Below, one piece after another: positions 1 to 11,630 of a stretch of DNA of 11,630 bases (the first letter of the stretch is position 1; every line of letters begins with the position of its first letter). A program made the translations under genes and the position numbers. Below the pieces are notes generated by a model that saw only the letters and a program-made list of their open reading frames with translations, did not search any database and was not told where the DNA came from. Origin of the DNA: Smittium mucronatum (lineage: Eukaryota; Kickxellomycota; Harpellomycetes; Harpellales; Legeriomycetaceae); contig LSSL01002188.1 in the NCBI GenBank assembly GCA_001953115.1, forward strand, positions 1 to 11,630. Reading direction: 5' to 3'.

Positions 1-1600
1 AAAATTTTGTCTTTTTATTATTTCCACCGAAAAAAAATATCTATATTATAGTGATTAAATTGGAATTTATCTCTTCTATTTTCCCTGTATATACATTAAA
101 AAAGATTCAATTATACATAAAATGTTAAAGCAAACGAATAAAATATAATGAATAAACTTTCTTTTATGTGCTTCTGCACTATTTTTATTTCAAAATGGTA
201 AATATTATATCCTTTTAACCCGATGGTAGAGTAAAAAGTTTATGTAGACATTGATTCCAAGTTTATTATGTCTAGGTATATTTCGGTTGAATTTTCACAT
301 CGATTTTTTTAAAATAAGTATAGGATTTATCCGAATTCCCTATATAGTAGTAACGCATATTTTTTAAAAGTATTTAAACTTTGCTCTGTGCAAATAAGTT
401 TAAAAAAGCCATAATTATCAAAAATAAACTAATTTTCTAACATTTAAATCGTATATCACTGTTTTTATGATTTTTCTTTTTTCGGTTTTTTTTCAACTTT
501 TCCACTTTATTTGGATACTTATAACTTTTATATTTGAATTTTAAAATCTGAGTTATTTTTCCCACCTGAAAAAAATAACAAAGTGATATTGATATTTGGT
601 GATGGTGATGGTGATGGAAGGAGTGTGTGTGTGGATGGGGGCGGGGGGAGCAAAAGTATTGGATTAAAATCGTTTCTTTTTTTTTATGAATAAAATTTTA
701 GTTGATAATCATAAATTCATATGGGCAAAGCTAACCAATTAATACGTGTTCACGATAACTTAAGGATTTTAATCACTGAAAAATCTTATCAAATACTTAG
801 GGATTACATCACATAAATAAAGATGTATCCAAGAAAGTATCTCAAAGAATTGAAACATATATAAATATGTTTTATTATATGAAACCTCAATTTTTATTTG
901 ATCTTTTTTTGGTTATTTTGAACCTATTTGATTGTGAACGTAATTTTAATTCATCGAAATAATTAATGATGTAATTATTATCTTATAATATTTTTCTTTC
1001 ACTTTTAGGATAAAAATTTAAACAGAAAATAAATTTTTTATGGTACATTTTTAAAATAGAATCTTTTTGATGTTAATCGTTGTTAAAAATAGAATACTAA
1101 TTTTCAAAAACTCCATATTTGGAAAATAGTGTGAATAATTAAATCTAATAACATTTAGGTGATTAATTTTTATTATCCATCAGTATGGAGGAATGGAAGG
1201 AGTTCAATTAGCAAAAATAACTTGGGCTAAATGAATATAAATTATACATTAGCTCGAAAATAAGAATCTTATAGCACATAAAACAGAATTTTTCATTTAT
1301 TATAAAAAAATGTTATTTTTTTGGTACATGTACACTAAATTCCTAATAAAATTTTTACTAATAAAGAATAATGTAACTTTTTTATCTAGATGTAAAAAAA
1401 TATCAAATTATAATTTTTTATTTTTTTAAACCAAATTGAATAATTTTGTTCTCCTATTTATTTAATGAAAATATTATTTATTAATTGATATAATTCACTA
1501 GATAAAGACTTAATAATATTATGCAATGATATTATTAAAAAATTTCTATCATAATTACATAATAATCAAATCCACCAAAAAAAGATCACATATATGAAAT
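1..1600. other. A/T-rich gene-free DNA
   Basis: No credible coding region, tRNA or rRNA is visible on either strand. All frames are broken often by TAA/TAG/TGA, and the sequence is made of A and T runs with little codon-like structure. I saw no tRNA B-box (GGTTCRA-type) sequence. The only compositional exception is the G-rich patch at about 598-650, listed separately. Best read as intergenic or decayed repeat DNA. Confidence 0.6.
598..650 (+). repeat. Compound GGTGAT / GT / poly-G low-complexity island
   Basis: Three GGTGAT units (598-616) are followed by a short (GT)n run at about 623-632, then a G5 run (637-641) and a G6 run (643-648). All G sits on the plus strand inside otherwise very A/T-rich DNA. 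It is a compound microsatellite with several closely spaced G runs, so it could fold as a G-quadruplex on this strand. There is no sign that it belongs to a gene. Confidence 0.7.
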
Positions 1601-1613
1601 ATATATTGTAATC

Positions 1614-2162
1614 AAATGATCCCTTCACGTATTTGAGCCCATTTATTCATTTTTGGACACCTTAAATATATCGACTCCTTATTTCATGATTCAAGTCTTT
1701 AAGAAAATAAATCATTATATATTATTGGATAAAATTTATTGTTTTATTGTTTAATTTATCCAATGGATATAATTTTAAAATTTTAAAAATCCAATTAAAT
1801 TTGTTTATTTCAATTGGGTTAATTTTAATAATAATTTTACAATATTTTAAGTATATCCAATTAAAAAAAGCTTTTATATTCTTGGTAAATAAATTGTTAT
1901 AGATCGTAGGTAGAAATTTTATCTTTAAAATAAAACTAGAAAAAGAAACGGTGAAAAAAATATAATCTATATACGATAAAAGATGTAGCAGTTTTTAATA
2001 TTTCGTGTAAATTGATATTTTAGAAATGTTTTATAGTCATAATATCAGTAAATTCGATAGCAATAGCAGTTTAGATTTCTTTTGCTTTTTGCTTTTTGCT
2101 TTTTCTACTGAGATTGCATCATTATTTGATTTTAAATTCTAATTTTATTTTGATTTTATGGT
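1614..2162 (+). repeat. Left arm of the 549-nt inverted repeat
   Basis: This arm matches the reverse complement of 2952-3500 at 548 of 549 positions. It starts at AAATGATCCC and ends at TTTTATGGT. It includes a small internal tandem repeat of TTTTTGC units at about 2080-2105. It has no open frame of note, and its outer edge grades into weaker pairing for about 15 nt. Confidence 0.95.
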
Positions 2163-2951
2163 CGATTTTTTAAATGTGGCTTTACTCCTGATTGAGATTT
2201 TTATAGAATTTATGCTCAATTTCGAGCCGAGAATTAAAAAAATAGACTACTTTTTTTTTTAACTTTTCAATATTTTTATATGAATAGACTAATATTTCAT
2301 ACTAAAATATCTCATATGCATTGTTAACTGTGCTTATTTGTGATATATTTACACGAAAAAGAAATATTTATTCATACGATGTTTTAGGAACCGTAAACTA
2401 TTTATATTGATTTGAATCTACAAGTAGCTCACAATTATTTTTTAATATTTTATAAACAGCTTTTCTATTTATTTATTTTTTGGAAAAAACTCGAAACATA
2501 TGCTATTTTTAGAAAGAAATTATTAAATCACATTAATAATTTTTTGATTTTTTGACTTTTCAATAAATTATTGTATCATATAATTTAATTATGATTAAAA
2601 TTATAATTTAAAATAGCTCTGGTATATTATTCTGAATTTTAAAACTTTTAAATAATATATTTTCCATTTATAATATAAAAATGATTAATATTTTGATTAA
2701 TGTTCAAAGTCTAAAAAAAAAAAGAAATAAAATTTTTTTAAATTAATTTGGATTATGATTTTATTTCTGATACAAAGAATAAGTCAAAAGCATCAGCTGT
2801 AGAAATCATATTTGGTCATAAACAATTTAGCAGTAGTGGACTCTAAAGTTGAAGCTGAAGCTGAATTTTAAATGATTTCTAATTAAATTGAAGTAGCAAA
2901 TAAAAATTCTAACTCAATTGAAAAAGATAATGCACAGAGAGAGCTAACTCT
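2163..2951. other. Non-coding spacer between the inverted arms
   Basis: This 789-nt spacer is A/T-rich with no open frame of note on either strand. A patch at about 2805-2870 is less A/T-rich and contains a short GAAGCT-type tandem (about 2849-2863). No transposase motif, tRNA-like fold or other recognisable element is present. Near the two edges there is faint, gapped similarity between one side and the reverse complement of the other (about 2189-2205 with 2901-2921). This might be an older, decayed continuation of the arms, but it is weak in such biased sequence. Confidence 0.5.
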
Positions 2952-3500
2952 ACCATAAAATCAAAATAAAATTAGAATTTAAAATCAAATAATGATGCAA
3001 TCTCAGTAGAAAAAGCAAAAAGCAAAAAGCAAAAGAAATCTAAACTGCTATTGCTATCGAATTTACTGATATTATGACTATAAAACATTTCTAAAATATC
3101 AATTTACACGAAATATTAAAAACTGCTACATCTTTTATCGTATATAGATTATATTTTTTTCACCGTTTCTTTTTCTAGTTTTATTTTAAAGATAAAATTT
3201 CTACCTACGATCTATAACAATTTATTTACCAAGAATATAAAAGCTTTTTTTAATTGGATATACTTAAAATATTGTAAAATTATTATTAAAATTAACCCAA
3301 TTGAAATAAACAAATTTAATTGGATTTTTAAAATTTTAAAATTATATCCATTGGATAAATTAAACAATAAAACAATAAATTTTATCCAATAATATATAAT
3401 GATTTATTTTCTTAAAGACTTGAATCATGAAATAAGGAGTCGATATATTTAAGGTGTCCAAAAATGAATAAATGGGCTCAAATACGTGAGGGGATCATTT
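2952..3500 (-). repeat. Right arm of the 549-nt inverted repeat
   Basis: This arm is the reverse complement of 1614-2162 with one mismatch, at G3490. It ends at GGGATCATTT. A perfect 10-nt palindrome (3510-3519) and a (TTC)7 microsatellite (3529-3549) lie just beyond this end and have no counterpart outside the left arm, so they mark the limit of the repeated unit. Confidence 0.95.
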
Positions 3501-3528
3501 AATTACGATATGTATACATAGATAAGTT

Positions 3529-3549
3529 TTCTTCTTCTTCTTCTTCTTC
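3529..3549 (+). repeat. (TTC)7 microsatellite
   Basis: Seven consecutive TTC units lie about 30 nt beyond the right arm of the inverted repeat. It is a simple pyrimidine tract with no open frame around it. Confidence 0.9.
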
Positions 3550-4199
3550 CATCTTTATCTCAACTCAGTTAATATTTCTCTTAAAAAATGTATAGTTCAC
3601 TCTCCTTAATTTATAATTAGTTTTTTTGCGTTTTTACTTTATCTATTTATTTATGTATTAATTACTGGGATATTTATACAATTTTTAATAAAAAAAATTA
3701 GCCAATAATTACAAATTATAATTAAAAAATTTCTTTTTTTATATTTTAATAGAATAAATCCCATATTTTATTTACTCTCTCTTCACTAAAAATACTGCCA
3801 ATATATTATTTATATTTTTATTTAAATAATTGGCTGTTTAAAGATAAAATCGATATCATATTTATCATATTTATTATTATTCAAACTTGAAATAAAACTC
3901 TTCGAAACAAGGAAATGGGAATTTTATGATATATATCTCTTTGGTTGATTAAATACAATCATATTAGAATTAATTTGGATCCCAAAAGTAATATAAAATT
4001 GATTTTTTATAAATAAAACAATAATGTTACTTTATATATTCCATAATAAAAAAAAAATCATTGATTGTACCTCATCCTAAAAAAATAAGTCCAAATAATT
4101 TTCTTTTTAACATACTATTTATCCGGAAATAGAATTAAACATTTTTTTAAAAAAATCTAATAAAAATCATTATTAAATTAAAAAACGAAAACTAAAACG

Positions 4200-4245
4200 A
4201 AAGGGAAAGGGAAAGGGAAAGGGAAAGGGAAAAGGAAAAGGAAAA
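4200..4245 (+). repeat. (AAAGGG)5 plus AAAAGG tandem repeat
   Basis: Five AAAGGG hexamers (4200-4229) are followed by two AAAAGG variants (4230-4241) and AAAA. This is a strictly purine tract with five G3 runs on one strand. It resembles a simple hexamer microsatellite; the unit differs from the usual fungal telomere repeat TTAGGG, so I do not call it telomeric. Confidence 0.9.
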
Positions 4246-4921
4246 TTATTCAAATTCATATTTTTTGTGCTAAAATATTAAATTTTATAAATTAAATTAA
4301 TTAAAAAATAGTTAAATATTAAGACATCGTAAATTCAGACTTATTAATAAAATAATATTTTATCATAATGAAATTAAAAAATTTATTAGTCAAAACCGAT
4401 CATAAAAATATAATTTTTTAAAATTAAAACTAATTAATGGCATTGAAAAATAAATAAGAGATTTAAAAGATATAATAATAAAACGTAGAAAAAGTGGCAG
4501 AACCATAAAACCCTTTTAATCATAATTATCAGCTTTTGAATCTCACACTGTAACCAATAAAATTTTCTCCGTATTATTATCGTAAATTAAAAATTCAGAC
4601 TATGTGAAAAATTAAAAATTATAATAAACTATACAATTGATAAACAATATTAAATTTCCGTATATATTGCAATATATAGTTATGAGTGTTTTATTAAGCT
4701 GATATTTTTGATAAAAAGTTAGCAATGAGATGAAATATTGGTATTCTAAATTTAAATCAATCACTTTCAGATTTTATTTCTAGGAAAAAATTAAGTGAGA
4801 GCAAACCACACAATTAAACTATTTTTTTTTATTTTTGCATAAAATAAAATTAGTATAGTTTTTTATAAATTTAAAATTCTGCGTTTATGCTCAAAAAAAC
4901 ATTGCTATAATTTTTTTATTG

Positions 4922-4925
<4 letters not shown>

Positions 4926-4949
<24 letters not shown>
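4926..4949 (+). repeat. (AT)12 microsatellite
   Basis: Twelve consecutive AT dinucleotides form a self-complementary tract that can extrude as a small cruciform. No gene lies nearby. Confidence 0.9.
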
Positions 4950-4953
<4 letters not shown>

Positions 4954-7900
4954 ACTGTAATATGCGAAATTTATCTATATTTTAAATAAAAAAAATGTAT
5001 AAGATTAAATGAAATTTTGGTTTTATTCGATCTAAAATTATAAAAACTCACTCAATAAATACTAATATATATATAATAAAAAATAAATCCGGGAAAGGAT
5101 TTTTTTTAAAAAAAAAAACTTGTTGCATAAATGAAATTTTATTTGAGCATTAAATAAAAACCATCAATTTTTAATACTCTAAAAAAATGAAAATGAAATG
5201 AAATTTAATGTAAAGATACCGCAAATAATAGAAAATATGATTGTTTAACATTTTAAAGCAAATACTCGTCATAAACTTCGATTAAAATTCAAAAAAGCTT
5301 TTCGAGTATAGTTGTGAATTATAAGAGTTAATTCATCAATTTTTCTTTAAAAATGAAGAGGATATCATTTTTTGAGACATATAATAAATATTTCGTTGAA
5401 TTCGGTATATAATTCTTTCAATTTTTTTTGAAAGCATACATATAATGCTAATTATTGTGAAAATGTGGGGAAAATATTGGAACACCCAAAATTAAATCTT
5501 TGAAAAATTCCGAAAAGAGATAATTATGTATTAATTGATGATTGTATAATTTTATAAAAATATTAGAATTTACCTCTTTCTATAAATAAATCATCCTTAT
5601 TATTCTTGATAATAGAGACTCAAGTGTGAAAATATTTTATCTATAAATTCATAATATTTCAATACTATAAAATAACCATTTAAGTTTACTTTATCGGTGT
5701 AATTTTACTTTTTTCATTTGGAGTAATGATTAAAGTAACGGACTAAATAAATTAAGAATTTTATTATATAATATAGGATATACTATAGTAAATCTAGCTT
5801 CATATATATATATTTTAACTCCAGATAATATTTAAAAAATCTAGCGCAATATTCGAAATTATTCTATTGAAATTTTGTTCAAAAAATAAACAAAAATCGC
5901 TGAAAACACCCAATAAATCAAAATAACACATTTATTTAAATTAATTATATAATATTTGAATAAAACATGAATATTTCTGTTAATATCACTGAGAATAGCC
6001 TTTATGGTTACTTTACTTGCATGAATATAAATACTGGTTTTTCTATAGCAGGCCATATTATTTCCTGTTTTTATTTCGGATTCCAAAGTGTTATTAAAAT
6101 ATATATATTTTCAAGTCATAAAGCCAACAAAAATAAAATTTAAATCAATTATTTAATTATTATAAGTATTTTTGGAATTATAGATTAAATTAAAAGTATT
6201 TTCATTGAAAATTTGAACATGAATATTCTTATTTTTTCTATTTTAAAATTATCAAATGAAAATTTATCGATTTTCAACTTCTAATTTGATCAAATGTTGG
6301 CGTAAAATATACCAACCCGATAAAGCAAAATTATTCTAGTTTTTTGGTATAAATTCTACTTTAAAAATAGAACGCTTTTTTTTTATAACGCCTTATCAGA
6401 AATGGAAAAGAGTATCTACGTTTTATAGCTATAATTAAATTACGAGTATAGACATAAATAAACCCATTGATGATTTGATATCAATTTAAAAGATTTAACC
6501 CTTATAAATATGGAATTTATTTAAAAAAATACAAGAAATAAAATGAATTTATTGATAATAAAACTATAAAGATGAATTTAATTATTTAATAGTTCAAAGC
6601 ATAATTATTATTCAATTTTTTTATATTTATTTTGTGCATATCTTAATTTTTTCACAAGAATTATACTTTTACTATACATATATATAATAAAAGCATATAA
6701 ATATATTTAACATTGATTTCAGAAAAATATGTGAATTTAGGTATATTTTTTTATAGAATTATTATTGAAAATATGATTCACAAAAAAATCATGTATAGAG
6801 AAAACAAAATAAATAAGCGGTGCTGTATTGATGTTTTAATCTCCTTAAAAAATCACTGAAATATATATTTTGCTGTTATAATTTAATTAAAAGGGATACC
6901 GTGTATATAAGCATTAAATTATATCATTACAGAATCTAAAATTATGAAAATAATTAATCTTGTTAAATTTTAAGTGTTTATTAGTTTAATTATTAACATT
7001 CATAGATAATTCCTACTTTTTATAGTTTTTAGTTGCTATATAACCACATTGGATAGATTTTAACCATCTTTTTATAGAAAAATTGAATAGAGTATTATTA
7101 ATTCAATGAAAAAAAAACCTTGTATTTTTTTAAAATAATGTGTTTCGTCTTTTATTGGATGATGCATAATTGATGAAAGTAGTTTTTTACTTTGTTTAGC
7201 CGTGTATTAAAAATGACTATTCTTCAAAACAAAAAATATGTAAACATATCTAAATTTTCATACTTCTCCTCGAAATATGAATAAATTTATTTATATATCC
7301 ACATATTTATGTATTTCACAAAATAAAAGATTAAATATCTAAAAAATAATAATTTTTCAATTATTGTAAAACGGATGTTACGATAAAATACTCCAATTTA
7401 AAATAATATAAAGTAAAAAATTATTTGCCTCGTATAGATATTTTCCCACGAAAGGTCCGAATTTCCTTTTTTGACATTGTTTTGATATAATTGGATATTA
7501 TTTGTGCAAAAAAAAACTTTTCATTCATATTAAAAAAATACCAAATGGGTTAAAATAAACATCAAAAAGATGCAAAAATCCAGAATCAGTCGAAATAAAT
7601 AAATAAACAAATCAATTCCAATACTGTATTTATAATTTATAATTCTTAATTTGGTAAAATCATTTAAAGTATATTTTTAATAGACGTGTTTTATAAATGA
7701 TTTTTTTACTTGTACTAAATAAATCAAATGATAGGAATTTTTAAAAAAATTAAAAAAAAAACGGGATGTTTTGATATTAGGTAATATTTTATATTTTTTA
7801 AGAAGTTAAAATAAATAGATATAAAAAGACATGTTGAAATATTGGATTATTTAGTTTATTTATTTTTTAATAAATGAAAGTTATTTTGTTGAACTAAATG

Positions 7901-8732
7901 TTTTTTTATACTATATTTTCAAAGGTAAATAAGAGTTTGCGACAGAATGGTTATTACAGTTTTATTTTTATAAATCACAAGCTCTGGTATTTATTAAATG
8001 TGCAATAAATATATTAAAAACCAAAGATAACTGAATTTTTTCAAATGTAATTGCAATTTCTAGTTTTTTTTTTTTTTAAAATTTTTTTTAAATCATATGT
8101 AATATATTTCAAAGATATAAACAAAAAAGATCCACGAATTTAATGAAAATTATACAGAAAAAAGTGGCTTTTTACGGATAAAAAATTTCCTTCAAACCAA
8201 AGGAATTTTTTTCAAAAAAAATAGATGTAAATTTAATTTGATAATAAAGATAAATGTGTTATAAAATTAAAAGTAACTTTCTCTGTTTGGAAAATTCTAA
8301 ATGATATATGCGAATTCAAAGAAAAAAACCTAGTAAAATATCAATTTATAAATTTTTTGAAGAGTGTTGAGAAATTTATCGTGTTGAAAATATCTTTTGC
8401 TGAAAAATAAAGAGATATTAATTGTGATATATTTGAAATGAATTGTAGGAAAATTATTTCTTACAAAATTATTTTTAATAATTAATAAAAAAAGGGATTT
8501 CTTCATTGGGTTTATTTTTTTTGGCAATAAAACAGCTTGTGCTATTATGGAAACTTATGCAGCCAATCCAGTTAAATTCAGAAAACTAAATTGAGAAATG
8601 GGGTCCTTTTTTTTTAGGGAGCAAATTAGCGGGATTAACGGCGTATACGCATTTAATTGGGCAAAGTTGAACATTTATGTGCCGGAACTCTAAATGATAG
8701 GACTGAGCCCGATCATCCAATAGGTTAAGTGC

Positions 8733-8909
8733 ATGATTAGAAGGGGGGTGGAAGCAATATGTAATGTATTAATGGCCAACGAACTAGATGAGCAGTTTGC
8801 AGACAAGGTTGTTCATTTTTTAGACTACGATTCAAATAAGGTTTTGAAAGATTGTGGAAGGTATCAGCTAATTTATCAAGTCAAAAAAAAGAGGAACAAA
8901 ATAAAATAG
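8733..8909 (+). CDS. Small unidentified ORF / candidate upstream ORF of SRP54
   Basis: This open frame of 58 codons (ATG 8733 to TAG 8907-8909) has a second in-frame ATG at 8772, which would give 45 residues. It ends only 4 nt before the SRP54 start codon and lies in a different frame. Its G+C is clearly higher than that of the DNA upstream of 8530. The predicted peptide is mixed and soluble-looking, with an acidic helical centre (MANELDEQFADKVV and following) and a Lys-rich tail (KKKRNKIK). I do not recognise it. The same frame runs back to an ATG at 8547 and is interrupted only by TGA 8592, TAA 8691 and TAG 8721, so it might be a fragment of a decayed gene, the last exon of an unseen gene, or chance. 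If it lies in the SRP54 transcript it would act as an upstream ORF that limits initiation at 8914. Neither ATG has a purine at -3. Confidence 0.25.
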   Translation: MIRRGVEAICNVLMANELDEQFADKVVHFLDYDSNKVLKDCGRYQLIYQVKKKRNKIK

Positions 8910-8913
8910 AAGG

Positions 8914-11255
<2,342 letters not shown>

Positions 11256-11323
11256 ATGTTCCCAATCTCCTAACCCGCTCTTTATTTTTTTTTTTTTTAA
11301 AAAACAAAGTATTCATTTAATTT

Positions 11324-11340
11324 AATAAAAAATAAATAAA
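11324..11340 (+). terminator. Polyadenylation signals of SRP54 (AATAAA)
   Basis: Three AATAAA hexamers at 11324-11329, 11331-11336 and 11335-11340 lie 69-80 nt after the TGA stop, downstream of a T15-type run. This is a normal place for a eukaryotic 3' UTR end. AATAAA also arises often by chance in such A/T-rich DNA, but the position makes these the best candidates. Confidence 0.5.
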
Positions 11341-11630
11341 CAATTTTCATTTTTTATTGTCAAGGGGACGAATTAAGTATCGACTTTTTTGGATTCAAAA
11401 AAAAAGAGGGAAAACTCCTAAATTCTATAACAGGGGGGCGGGAGGTATTTATAAAGTATCGGAAAGGTGTATTATAATATGCAGAAATCTCAAGTAAAGT
11501 AAAGGTTTAATATCGCAAAAACCCAAAGGTATAAAGAAGATAATGACTATTTTTATCTCTCTCGGTCGCCAAGTTAAATAGTGGGGGAAGGGGAAAACAA
11601 CCAAAATAAGAAGGGGAGGGGGGGGGGGGG
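11341..11630. other. Downstream DNA with G-rich runs, no gene seen
   Basis: No open frame or RNA gene can be supported on either strand. G runs occur on the plus strand at 11433-11438 (G6), 11583-11587 (G5), 11590-11593 (G4, after AA), 11613-11616 (G4) and 11618-11630 (G13, to the window edge). Four or more G runs within the last 50 nt satisfy the pattern of a potential G-quadruplex. It may be the start of another gene's flank or the frayed end of a contig. Confidence 0.5.

Larger units (their letters stand above)
1614..3500. mobile_element. Long inverted-repeat element, probable non-autonomous TIR/foldback transposon
   Basis: Seen directly: 1614-2162 is the reverse complement of 2952-3500, position by position (paired coordinates always sum to 5114), with a single mismatch (T1624 against G3490) and no gap. 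The spacer is 2163-2951. Weaker pairing continues outward to about 1599/3515 and inward to about 2168/2946 with more mismatches. The whole unit is about 1.9 kb. Long near-identical inverted arms around a short non-coding core are typical of foldback elements and of non-autonomous relatives of long-TIR DNA transposons such as Mutator-like ones. No transposase or DDE-type reading frame is visible inside. I could not find a convincing target-site duplication; the flanks are too A/T-rich to judge. The class is therefore not assigned. An assembly or amplification artefact, or a segmental inverted duplication, are alternatives. Near-identity of the arms implies recent origin or gene conversion. Confidence 0.6.
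3550..8530. other. A/T-rich gene-free DNA, about 5 kb
   Basis: No coding region can be supported here. The longest open stretches, at 5859-6086 and 8330-8527 on the minus strand, encode 75 and 65 residues dominated by Ile, Asn, Lys, Phe and Tyr. That is the composition expected when A/T-rich noise is translated, and neither shows a domain or motif. No tRNA, rRNA or inverted repeat comparable to the one at 1614-3500 was seen. Microsatellites and long T runs (for example T14 at 8064-8077) are scattered through it. Confidence 0.6.

Noticed and set aside
1614..3500. CRISPR array or autonomous transposon with transposase
   Set aside because: There are no short regularly spaced direct repeats, and neither the arms nor the spacer contain a frame long enough for a transposase.
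4200..4245. Telomere or interstitial telomere repeat
   Set aside because: The unit is AAAGGG/AAAAGG, not a known fungal telomere unit, and it is only about 46 nt long inside ordinary intergenic DNA.
5859..6086. 75-codon open frame on the minus strand
   Set aside because: The composition is Ile/Asn/Lys/Tyr/Phe-rich as expected from A/T-rich noise. It has no motif, no G+C rise and no splice-like context.
8330..8527. 65-codon open frame on the minus strand
   Set aside because: It has the same noise-like composition (Phe, Ile, Lys, Asn runs), lies in extreme A/T DNA and shows no recognisable domain.
8590..8775. About 60 open codons without a usable Met on the minus strand opposite the region upstream of SRP54
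   Set aside because: It has no start codon, no recognisable motif and no splice context that would supply one. It is likely open only because this patch is less A/T-rich.
8818..8850. tRNA-like T-arm around GATTCAAAT
   Set aside because: There is no matching acceptor stem, D-arm or anticodon stem around it.
8547..8909. Variant genetic code with TAA/TAG read as Gln, to join the upstream frame into one gene
   Set aside because: A TGA also interrupts the frame, the peptide is unidentified, and SRP54 shows no in-frame TAA or TAG codon within its exons. There is no positive evidence for reassignment.

Overview
The window looks like nuclear DNA of an A/T-rich eukaryote, probably a fungus and possibly an early-diverging one. 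This rests on three things: one multi-intron gene with short GT..AG introns, fungal-looking residues in its protein (for example [12 protein letters not shown] and the IFDSMT segment), and very A/T-rich intergenic DNA. The lineage call is an inference and is not secure below 'eukaryote, likely fungus'. The gene's stop codon is TGA and none of its exons contains an in-frame stop, so nothing requires a variant genetic code.

Layout. Positions 1-1600 are A/T-rich DNA with no recognisable gene; the only notable patch is a G-rich, repeat-rich island at about 598-650. Positions 1614-3500 hold a large inverted repeat: two 549-nt arms that are reverse complements with one mismatch and no indel, around a 789-nt non-coding spacer. 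This resembles a young non-autonomous long-TIR or foldback DNA transposon, but no transposase and no convincing target-site duplication are visible. Positions 3501-8530 are again gene-free, A/T-rich DNA with scattered microsatellites: (TTC)n, (AAAGGG)n and (AT)n. Base composition rises at about 8530, and 8547-8909 contains a suggestive but unidentified reading frame just upstream of the gene.

The one gene recognised with confidence runs from 8914 to 11255 on the plus strand. It encodes the 54-kDa subunit of the signal recognition particle (SRP54) in nine coding exons, 517 codons, with complete N, G and M domains. Three of its eight introns have homopolymer runs (C10, C11, T15) close behind the 5' splice site. 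Intron 7 is unusually long with a poor donor and internal splice-like signals. AATAAA hexamers follow about 70-80 nt after the stop codon. The last 300 nt contain several G runs and end in G13, with no further gene seen.

SRP54 works alone here as a housekeeping component of co-translational protein targeting. No neighbouring gene suggests an operon-like or functional cluster. The most unusual objects are the near-perfect inverted repeat and the open frame immediately 5' of SRP54.
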